Position numbers and translations under genes: made by a program. From Bacteroidota bacterium (lineage in GTDB: Bacteria > Bacteroidota > Bacteroidia > Bacteroidales > VadinHA17), in contig JAKAXP010000159.1 in the NCBI GenBank assembly GCA_021816545.1, positions 1 to 5,477 of the forward strand: a stretch of DNA of 5,477 nucleotides, read 5' to 3'. Below the pieces are notes generated by a model. The model searched no databases, was not told the DNA's origin, and worked only from the letters and a program-made list of their open reading frames with translations. Of the stretch, positions 1-5,477 are shown one piece after another; positions within the stretch are counted from its first letter, which is position 1, and each line of letters starts with the position of its first letter.

Positions 1-1
1 G

Positions 2-1390
2 CTTGCTGCCGGTTCGTTGTTTACACAGTATGAACTGAAGGATTCAGCACTGGTTTATTTCAAAAGAGCGCTTGATGCTGACCGTAAAGCAGTTGAAATA
101 AACGGGATCCTGGCAGGATTGTATTCAGAGAAGGGAGATGCTGTCAGGGCAGATTCACTTTTCAGGATCCTGGACACCGAGGGAGTGCTTACTCCGGATA
201 TGTCACTGATGATGATTTCAGGGTTGCTCGGGAGAGGAGAGTACGACGAAGCAGCCAGGAGAACCACCAAGCTTCTTTCTCAATACCCCGATGAGACACG
301 TTTCAGGGCGCTCCTTGCCGATATATACTTTGAACAGGGTTTAAGGGAAAAAAGCGACAGCATATACACCGGAATGATCGAAAAAAACCCTGATGATGTA
401 GAAACACAGCTACTGTACATGTTAAGTCTTGTTTACAGGAAGGAATATTCCGGTATTTCGGCTTACTTGAATAACGTATTCAGAAGTGATGTTGTTGAGA
501 GAGAACAGAAAATTGCAGTTGCACAGCGGCTGGCAGGTGACTCGGCGTACATTGCGGACAATGCAGAATCCCTTATCGTAAGTCTGGTTATTCTGGAAGA
601 AAATTACAGGGGAGACGAAGAGATTATGTCATTACGGCCGGGAGTATATGAAGCAGCCGGAATGACCGATATGGCCATAAAGAGATATGAGGAAATTCTG
701 AGTGACGGAAGACCGGGATTCTGGTTCAGGGAGAGGCTGATGGTGCTCTATGCCGAGAAGAAGGATTACAGGAAATTGTATAACCTTGCCTCGGGATATT
801 CGAGGGACAATAACAGGAGCATTCTGGGAAAGGTTTATTATGCTCTTGCTGCCATGGAACTGAAGGAATATGAGGTAGCTGACGGGGAACTGAAGAAGGC
901 CCTTATCCTGGCGGGAAACAATGACCAGCTGAAGGTGCAGGTGATGTCTATGATGGGCGACCTGAAATACAGGATGAAGGACTATGAAACATCTTATTCA
1001 TATTATGAGCAGGCTCTTAAAATTTCACCGGATGATCCTCTTCTGCTGAACAACTACGCCTATTTCCTTGCTGAAGGGGACCGGGATTTGAAAAAAGCCC
1101 TGAAGATGGCAGAAAAGGTAATGGAAACAGACGGTGAAAACCCGACCTATATAGATACTTATGCCTGGGTACTTTACAAAATGGGCAGGTACAGGGAAGC
1201 GCACAGGGAAATGCTCCGGATATTTGAAAATAATGAAGAAAAGGATCCGGAGCTTCTCGAGCACATGGGCTTTATAAAGAAGGCTCTGGGAAAATGTGCT
1301 GAAGCTGTGGTTTACTGGAAGGAGTCAGTGGAAAAGGACGGCTCAAAATCATACCTTGAGAAGGAGATAGAAGAATGCGGAAAGCATTGA
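2..1390 (+). CDS. Tetratricopeptide repeat (TPR) protein, 5'-truncated by the window edge
   Basis: The frame is open to the left edge. The codons before the TTG at 17 read LAAGS and run straight into helix-like sequence, so that TTG is probably an internal Leu and the true start lies upstream. About 462 residues are visible, almost entirely paired amphipathic helices with the TPR pattern (Gly/Ala at position 8, Tyr at 11, Ala at 20, Pro near 32). Clear units include YEQALKISPDDP near 1000-1035, NNYAYFLAEGD from 1049, YIDTYAWVLYKMGRYREA near 1150-1200, and a last unit LLEHMGFIKKALGKCAEA near 1255-1305. The protein ends in a charged helix. TPR arrays are protein-binding scaffolds; no enzymatic motif is visible. 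Whether it has a signal peptide or lipobox cannot be seen because the N-terminus is missing. Its end overlaps the following lipoprotein gene by 16 nt, which suggests co-translation and, by inference, a shared envelope role. The TPR call is secure; the specific function is unknown. Confidence 0.9.
   Translation, partial: LAAGSLFTQYELKDSALVYFKRALDADRKAVEINGILAGLYSEKGDAVRADSLFRILDTEGVLTPDMSLMMISGLLGRGEYDEAARRTTKLLSQYPDETRFRALLADIYFEQGLREKSDSIYTGMIEKNPDDVETQLLYMLSLVYRKEYSGISAYLNNVFRSDVVEREQKIAVAQRLAGDSAYIADNAESLIVSLVILEENYRGDEEIMSLRPGVYEAAGMTDMAIKRYEEILSDGRPGFWFRERLMVLYAEKKDYRKLYNLASGYSRDNNRSILGKVYYALAAMELKEYEVADGELKKALILAGNNDQLKVQVMSMMGDLKYRMKDYETSYSYYEQALKISPDDPLLLNNYAYFLAEGDRDLKKALKMAEKVMETDGENPTYIDTYAWVLYKMGRYREAHREMLRIFENNEEKDPELLEHMGFIKKALGKCAEAVVYWKESVEKDGSKSYLEKEIEECGKH
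1361..1366 (+). promoter_or_regulatory. Ribosome binding site of the DUF4292-type lipoprotein gene
   Basis: AAGGAG lies 8 nt upstream of the ATG at 1375, inside the end of the upstream TPR gene, where it also encodes Lys-Glu. It matches the Shine-Dalgarno consensus and supports the chosen start. Bacteroidota often initiate without such a motif, and purine-rich AGG/GAG codons are common in this DNA, so chance is possible. Confidence 0.5.
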
Positions 1391-2139
1391 ATATATTAAT
1401 ATCAATCATCTTTATAACGGTGCTGGCGGGCTGCAGCAGCCTGAAAAGGGGAAGAAGTGCGGAATTGCCGGCAGAACCCGCTGCCGCTGATTATGCTGCT
1501 ATTATAAGCTCTGTGATTGACAACAACATCACACAGGCAGGTTTTGAAATCAGAAAAGGGAGTATTGAGCTGAATGGTACTGAAATTGAGGGTAAATTCG
1601 GTTTGCATGCAAGACTTAACAGAAAGGGTGATTTTTACTGTTCGGTCAGGGGACCGCTTGGCATAGAGCTGGTAAGGCTCCTGATGGTAGGGAATGACAT
1701 TGCTGCAATTGACAGAATCAACAGGGTTGTCTATGTAGGGAAAAAGAATGAGGTTTTGCTTAGGAACGGAATGCCTGATGATTTTATGACCATCATTTTC
1801 GGGGATATGCCGTCAGAAAACAATGAAATTTTCCGGAGTTCAGATAACAATGAAATTGGCTTTATTTCAGGTAATGAGGAATTTACAAGGGAAGTCTCGA
1901 TATGTACAAACGAACTGAAGATTTGCTCGCAGAAAATAGACGCTTTGTCTTCAGATCATGAAATATATCTTTCATTCGGTAACTTCGTTTCAAATGAGGG
2001 AAGGAAGTACGCTTCTCTTATAACAATGGATGAGAATAAAAAGATGTTTCACGTGAAACTTTCTATCGATGATCTTATTTTAGGGTATGATTCTGACATA
2101 GAATTCAACCTGCCTGCATACAGGAGAGAAACGCTTTGA
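1375..2139 (+). CDS. DUF4292-type outer-envelope lipoprotein (LolB-like fold possible)
   Basis: A 254-residue protein with a textbook lipoprotein signal: basic N-terminus (RK), hydrophobic stretch at residues 5-18, and lipobox LAGC with the lipidated Cys at residue 20. The residues after Cys (SSLKRG) lack the acidic cluster associated with surface export in Bacteroidota, so a periplasm-facing lipoprotein is inferred. The mature part, from about residue 56 (GFEIRKGSIEL), is rich in alternating beta-strand pattern, with a central GPLGIELVRLL segment at residue 93 and a terminal FNLPAYRRE. This pattern and the TPR-lipoprotein-EnvC order match the Bacteroidota family DUF4292 as I know it. The strand layout also recalls LolA/LolB lipoprotein carriers, which is inference only. 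ATG at 1375 is chosen for its signal peptide and the AAGGAG upstream. The 3' end overlaps the EnvC-like gene by 4 nt. The biochemical role is not established. Confidence 0.78.
   Translation: MRKALNILISIIFITVLAGCSSLKRGRSAELPAEPAAADYAAIISSVIDNNITQAGFEIRKGSIELNGTEIEGKFGLHARLNRKGDFYCSVRGPLGIELVRLLMVGNDIAAIDRINRVVYVGKKNEVLLRNGMPDDFMTIIFGDMPSENNEIFRSSDNNEIGFISGNEEFTREVSICTNELKICSQKIDALSSDHEIYLSFGNFVSNEGRKYASLITMDENKKMFHVKLSIDDLILGYDSDIEFNLPAYRRETL
2122..2126 (+). promoter_or_regulatory. Ribosome binding site of the EnvC-like gene
   Basis: AGGAG ends 9 nt before the TTG at 2136, within the last codons of the lipoprotein gene. It helps support the non-ATG start, although purine-rich codons are frequent here and it could be coincidental. 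Confidence 0.45.
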
Positions 2140-3317
2140 AGTATCTGTTTGCCATATTATCACTGGTGTTGCTGGTCCCTGCGGTTATCTCAGGACAAAG
2201 CCGCGCTGAGCTTGAGGAGCTGCGGAAAAAAAACCTGCAGGAGATAGAGTATGTTGACAAAATGCTCAGGACTACGGCGACGCAAAAGAACGAAAACCTG
2301 AATGAACTGCGGGTGATAGGCCGGAAATTAAACCTCAGGGAAAAACTAATAAATGAATACGGACAGGAGATCAGCCTGCTTGAGTACCGGATTAGCCTGA
2401 ACAGCACTGCCACTGAGATGCTTGAGCAGGATCTGAATGAGCTAAGGAAGGATTATGCCGGTTCAATAGTAAGCGCATACAAAGCTACAAAAGGAACCCC
2501 GGCCGTTGCGTTTATCCTCTCCTCGGCAGATTTCAATCAGGGTTACAAGAGGCTTAAATACATACAACAGGTTGCGAAATACCGGAGAAAAGAAACTGAG
2601 ACTATAGAAACGCTTTACAGTGAGCTTCAGACAACGAGACAACGGCTCGAAAATGACAGGAAGAACGTAAACGATTTGAAGAACAAGGAGGTAAGGCAGA
2701 AACAAATTTTGAGAGAGGAGCAGAACCGTAAGGAAAGACTGGTAACCAACCTGGGAAAAAAGGAAAAACAGCTGAAGCAGGAACTCGAGGAAAAGAGAAG
2801 AATAGCTCGTCAGATAGAAAAGGAAATAGAGAGGCTTATTGAGGAGGAAAGAAAGAAAAGCGAAACTGTTCCGATGAGCAGGGAGATGAAAGTTATTGGC
2901 GATTCATTTGGAGAAAACAGGGGAAGGATTCCCTGGCCGGTAGACAGGGGAATCGTAACCAGCCATTTCGGGCTTCAGCCTCACCCTGTACTGAAGAATG
3001 TTACCGAGGATAACATAGGAATTGAAATTACTTCCAGCGGACCAACCAAGGCCAGATCGGTTTTCAAGGGGGAGACGGTAAGGGTTTTTGCAATTTCAGG
3101 AGCCAATATGGCCGTCATAATCAGACATGGAAAGTATCTTACGGTTTACCAGAACCTGGTGAACGTCAGAGTAAAGGCGGGAGAGGCTGTGGCAATGGGC
3201 CAGGAACTGGGCGATGTTTATCTTGATAACGGGGACGGGGGAAAGGCTGTTCTCAAGTTTATGGTGTACGAGGAGAAGAAAAAGCTGGACCCTGAACAGT
3301 GGCTTTCAAAAAAATGA
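2136..3317 (+). CDS. envC: EnvC-like murein hydrolase activator (coiled coil + degenerate LytM/M23 domain)
   Basis: 393 residues. A signal peptide covers about residues 1-20 (MKYLFAILSLVLLVPAVISG). A long, highly charged Glu/Lys/Arg-rich coiled coil runs to about residue 250. A LytM/M23 domain follows from IPWPV (residue 265) to the end. The domain keeps the fold signature (SHFGLQPHPV, GIEI, IIRHGKYLTVY, LDPEQWL), but catalytic residues are lost. The HxxxD Zn site reads N293..E297, the His of the usual TxYxH motif is Gln339, and HxH is V372-L-K374. It is therefore predicted to be non-catalytic, like E. coli EnvC (about 420 residues), which activates N-acetylmuramoyl-L-alanine amidases at the septum from the periplasm. 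TTG at 2136 is chosen because it begins the signal peptide exactly; it overlaps the upstream TGA as TTGA, implying translational coupling. No amidase is in the window, so the partner is unknown. The family call is strong; the symbol is by analogy. Confidence 0.87.
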   Translation: MKYLFAILSLVLLVPAVISGQSRAELEELRKKNLQEIEYVDKMLRTTATQKNENLNELRVIGRKLNLREKLINEYGQEISLLEYRISLNSTATEMLEQDLNELRKDYAGSIVSAYKATKGTPAVAFILSSADFNQGYKRLKYIQQVAKYRRKETETIETLYSELQTTRQRLENDRKNVNDLKNKEVRQKQILREEQNRKERLVTNLGKKEKQLKQELEEKRRIARQIEKEIERLIEEERKKSETVPMSREMKVIGDSFGENRGRIPWPVDRGIVTSHFGLQPHPVLKNVTEDNIGIEITSSGPTKARSVFKGETVRVFAISGANMAVIIRHGKYLTVYQNLVNVRVKAGEAVAMGQELGDVYLDNGDGGKAVLKFMVYEEKKKLDPEQWLSKK

Positions 3318-3376
3318 CTAAATTTTGCAACAAATAAATACCCTTTCAGTTAAGAATAGTGAATAGGGATTCAGGA
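3318..3376 (+). other. Short intergenic gap between the envelope block and the HATPase-ybeY-mnmG block
   Basis: This is the only gap longer than a few bases, 59 nt and AT-rich. AAATTTTG at 3320-3327 matches seven of eight positions of the Bacteroidota -7 element TAnnTTTG, but no TTTG -33 element lies at the expected distance upstream. No strong hairpin followed by a T-run is present. A promoter for the downstream genes could sit here, but read-through from the upstream genes is equally compatible with the sequence. Confidence 0.4.
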
Positions 3377-3769
3377 ATGGAAAGCATTACAATTAATTCG
3401 GACATTGAAAAGTTACGCGTTGTTGAAACTCTGGTTGATACACTGTCGAAGAAGCTCGGTATATCAGATGAGGTATACGGGAAGATTCTTATTTCGACGG
3501 TGGAGGCCGTAAATAATGCGATACTGCACGGCAACAAAGGTAATGCTGAAAAAACTGTAACCGTTGACTTTACTGCTGACGGTAATCTTTTTGAGGTTAC
3601 GGTTACTGACCAGGGTGAAGGTTTTGACTACAACAACCTGCCTGACCCGACTGATCCTGAAAATATTGAGAACCTTCATGGCCGTGGCGTGTTTATTATG
3701 AAGAGCCTGGCTGATATAATTGAATATAACATGTCTGGAAGCCAGGTGAAAATGAGATTTAAATACTGA
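3377..3769 (+). CDS. RsbW/SpoIIAB-like ATP-binding protein (HATPase_c_2), anti-sigma-factor type
   Basis: 130 residues from the ATG at 3377, a single GHKL-type ATPase domain. The N-box is E43-AVNN-A with the SpoIIAB-like spacing of Glu43 (general base) and Asn47 (Mg ligand), followed by LHGN. The G1 box is DQGEGF at 78-83, and the G2 box is HGRGVFIMKSLAD at 101-113. All ATP-binding elements are intact, so binding and Ser-kinase activity are plausible. In Firmicutes such proteins sequester a sigma factor and phosphorylate a STAS antagonist; no STAS, PP2C phosphatase or sigma gene is in this window, so the target is unknown. A GTG at 3359 would add six residues (NRDSG region). ATG is preferred because the fold starts directly after it, with AGGG 8 nt upstream at 3365-3368. 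The gene sits 4 nt before ybeY and is likely co-transcribed with ybeY and mnmG, an order I recall as common in Bacteroidota. Confidence 0.85.
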   Translation: MESITINSDIEKLRVVETLVDTLSKKLGISDEVYGKILISTVEAVNNAILHGNKGNAEKTVTVDFTADGNLFEVTVTDQGEGFDYNNLPDPTDPENIENLHGRGVFIMKSLADIIEYNMSGSQVKMRFKY

Positions 3770-3773
3770 TATC

Positions 3774-4196
3774 TTGAGAATCAGCTTCCATTACGATATT
3801 GATAAATTCAGGCTTCGTGACAGCAGAATCATAAAGAAGATTGCCGGGAAGATTGTAGCAGATGCCGGGTTGAGAGCGGGTCTGGTTGATGTGGTAATCA
3901 CCGATGATGAGAAAGTTTATGAGATTAACGTGGAGTTTCTCGGTCATGATTATCTTACGGATATTATTACTTTCAATTATAGAAAAGGGAACACCGTTAA
4001 CGGTGAGATATACATAAGTGCAGACCGGGTAAGGGAGAATGCCGTTAAATTCGGTGTATCTGCCGGAACTGAAATGAGGAGGATTATTTTCCACGGATTC
4101 CTTCACTTATGCGGATATGATGACAGTACAGCAGGGGAGAAGCAGAAGATGACAGAGATGGAAGAAATGTATCTGGCTTTATCATATGCCGAATGA
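3774..4196 (+). CDS. ybeY: Endoribonuclease YbeY, rRNA maturation factor
   Basis: 140 residues, normal for the UPF0054/YbeY family, a cytoplasmic metal-dependent endoribonuclease that acts in 16S rRNA 3'-end maturation and ribosome quality control. The signatures seen are HDYLTDIITF at residues 58-67, GEIYIS at 77-82 (the usual GDI segment), and the metal motif HGFLHLCGYDD at 107-117, with His107 and His111 as ligands. The third ligand position, His in E. coli-type proteins, is Asp117; as I recall, Bacteroidota homologues often have Asp here. The start is TTG at 3774: an in-frame stop at 3753-3755 leaves no ATG upstream, and the first internal Met would remove most of the conserved protein. 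No Shine-Dalgarno motif is visible, so initiation may depend on coupling to the HATPase gene ending 4 nt earlier. The stop overlaps the mnmG start. Confidence 0.93.
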   Translation: MRISFHYDIDKFRLRDSRIIKKIAGKIVADAGLRAGLVDVVITDDEKVYEINVEFLGHDYLTDIITFNYRKGNTVNGEIYISADRVRENAVKFGVSAGTEMRRIIFHGFLHLCGYDDSTAGEKQKMTEMEEMYLALSYAE

Positions 4197-5477
4197 AATT
4201 CAGATATGATATAATTGTAGTTGGCGGAGGGCATGCAGGTTGCGAGGCCGCGCATATCGCTGCTGTTATGGGAGCTAATACTCTCCTGATAACAATGGAT
4301 ATGACCAAACTTGCCCAGATGTCATGCAATCCCGCTATGGGTGGCATAGCCAAGGGTCAGATAGTCAGGGAGATAGATGCATTGGGGGGCATGTCAGGAA
4401 TTGTTACTGACCGCTCCATGATTCAGTTCCGTATGCTGAACAGGAGCAAGGGTCCGGCTATGTGGAGTCCGCGTGCTCAGTGTGACAGAATGCTTTTCAG
4501 CAGGGAGTGGAGGAAGATACTTGAAAATACGGGTAACCTGAGCATCTGGCAGGAACAGGCAACCGGCCTAATTATTGAAGATGGCAGCGTGAAAGGAGTT
4601 ACAACTGCTTTTGGAACGGAATTCAGGGCAGACGCTGTTATACTGACTAACGGTACATTCCTGAACGGACTGATGCATGTAGGATTCAACACAATGTCAG
4701 GAGGACGCTCGGGTGACCCTGCTTCAAAGGGTCTGAGTGAACAGTTACTCGGGATGGGTTTTGAGGTAGAACGCCTTAAGACCGGAACCAGCGCAAGAAT
4801 AGACGGAAGGAGTATTGATTTCACTGCCATGACGGAACAGAAAGGTGACGGTGACGGCAGGTGCTTCTCATACATTAACGACTCTGTAAGTATTGATGAC
4901 GAACGAAGCTGTTACATAACCCATACAAATGAGAGAGCGCATGAAGTTCTTCGCGCAGGACTTGAATTCTCACCTCTGTTCAGGGGGAGGATAAAGGGTA
5001 GGGGTCCAAGGTACTGTCCGAGCGTTGAAGATAAAATTGTGACATTCGCGGGGAAGGAGTCGCATCAGCTGTTCCTGGAGCCTGAAGGATGGGATACGAA
5101 CGAATATTACATCAACGGCTTTTCAAGCAGTCTGAAAATGGAGACACAGCTGGCTGCGATGAGGGAAATCAGGGGACTGGAGAATGTTGTTATTTACAGA
5201 CCGGGATATGCCATAGAATATGACTTCTTTCAGCCGACACAGCTGAAACATACTCTGGAAACGAAAAGGGTAGGAGGTCTGTTTTTTGCCGGTCAGATAA
5301 ACGGCACAACCGGATATGAGGAAGCCGGTGCCCAGGGACTTATTGCCGGAATAAATGCTGTTCTGAAAGTTAAGGGTAAGACTCCGTTCATAATTAAGCG
5401 CGATGAGGCTTATATCGGAGTGCTAATTGATGACCTGGTAACAAAGGGTGTTGATGAACCATACCGGATGTTTACAT
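4193..5477 (+). CDS. mnmG: tRNA uridine-5-carboxymethylaminomethyl(34) synthesis enzyme MnmG (GidA), 3'-truncated by the window edge
   Basis: 428 codons are visible of the roughly 620-630 expected; the C-terminal helical region that binds MnmE and tRNA lies beyond the window. MnmG, with the GTPase MnmE, installs the cmnm5 group on U34 of certain tRNAs using FAD, NADH and methylene-tetrahydrofolate. FAD-binding GGGHAG is at residues 11-16. CNPAMGGIAKGQ starts at 45 with catalytic-type Cys45. The first family signature, GPRYCPSVEDK, carries the second conserved Cys275. The second signature begins AGQINGTTGYEEAGAQG at 366. A typical AYIGVLIDDLVTKG segment is near the visible end. The usual KTGTP motif reads KTGTSAR at 196-202. 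ATG at 4193 overlaps the ybeY stop as ATGA; no Shine-Dalgarno is obvious, which fits translational coupling. Confidence 0.97.
   Translation, partial: MKFRYDIIVVGGGHAGCEAAHIAAVMGANTLLITMDMTKLAQMSCNPAMGGIAKGQIVREIDALGGMSGIVTDRSMIQFRMLNRSKGPAMWSPRAQCDRMLFSREWRKILENTGNLSIWQEQATGLIIEDGSVKGVTTAFGTEFRADAVILTNGTFLNGLMHVGFNTMSGGRSGDPASKGLSEQLLGMGFEVERLKTGTSARIDGRSIDFTAMTEQKGDGDGRCFSYINDSVSIDDERSCYITHTNERAHEVLRAGLEFSPLFRGRIKGRGPRYCPSVEDKIVTFAGKESHQLFLEPEGWDTNEYYINGFSSSLKMETQLAAMREIRGLENVVIYRPGYAIEYDFFQPTQLKHTLETKRVGGLFFAGQINGTTGYEEAGAQGLIAGINAVLKVKGKTPFIIKRDEAYIGVLIDDLVTKGVDEPYRMFT

Noticed and set aside
105..172. GGATCCTGG occurring twice about 60 nt apart
   Set aside because: A 9-nt match within TPR coding sequence, not extended on either side; chance or codon bias rather than a repeat element.
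2190..2880. Strongly purine-rich stretch with many AGG/GAA/AAA codons
   Set aside because: It is explained by the Glu/Lys/Arg-rich coiled coil of the EnvC-like protein and does not need a separate DNA-level feature.
3320..3327. AAATTTTG, near match to the Bacteroidota -7 promoter element
   Set aside because: No TTTG -33 element lies about 19-21 nt upstream, and short AT-rich matches are expected in a 59-nt AT-rich gap; not called as a promoter.
3307..3327. Weak inverted repeat CAAAA...TTTTG just after the EnvC-like gene
   Set aside because: The stem is five A/T-rich pairs with one G-C pair and no T-run after it; too weak for a terminator.
3759..4106. 115-codon open frame on the minus strand
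   Set aside because: Antisense to ybeY, with no domain pattern and no start signal; explained by the coding constraint of the + strand gene.
4477..4875. 132-codon open frame on the minus strand
   Set aside because: It is antisense to the strongly conserved FAD-domain region of mnmG, shows no recognisable domain, and is low-complexity Ser/Pro/Leu-rich as expected of an antisense shadow.

Overview
The window looks like chromosomal housekeeping DNA from a member of the Bacteroidota, most likely Bacteroidales or a relative. The evidence is the gene content and order: a TPR protein, a DUF4292-type lipoprotein, a degenerate LytM/EnvC-type protein, a small HATPase, a YbeY with Asp instead of the third His, and MnmG. 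Arginine is encoded mostly by AGG/AGA and the base composition is moderate. The phylum call is inference from protein character and gene order, because no rRNA or other marker is present.

Layout: six genes, all on the + strand and tightly packed. Positions 2-1390 hold the 3' part of a long TPR protein whose start lies upstream of the window. It overlaps by 16 nt a predicted lipoprotein of the DUF4292 type (1375-2139). That gene overlaps by 4 nt (TTGA) an EnvC-like coiled-coil/LytM protein (2136-3317). These three form an envelope block: a tetratricopeptide scaffold, a lipoprotein with a possible LolB-like fold, and a putative activator of peptidoglycan amidases whose own catalytic residues are all replaced.

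After the only real gap (3318-3376, 59 nt, no convincing promoter or terminator) comes an RNA/regulatory block. It contains an RsbW/SpoIIAB-like ATP-binding protein (3377-3769), the rRNA maturation endoribonuclease YbeY (3774-4196, TTG start), and mnmG (4193 to the window end, start overlapping the ybeY stop as ATGA). mnmG is cut by the window edge after 428 codons.

Nothing resembles a mobile element, CRISPR array, RNA gene, phage gene or defence system, and I do not see an undescribed system. The points worth a second look are at residue level: the loss of the Zn site in the EnvC-like protein, the altered third metal ligand in YbeY, a Ser in the usually proline-containing KTGTP motif of MnmG, and an orphan anti-sigma-type kinase fold next to translation genes.
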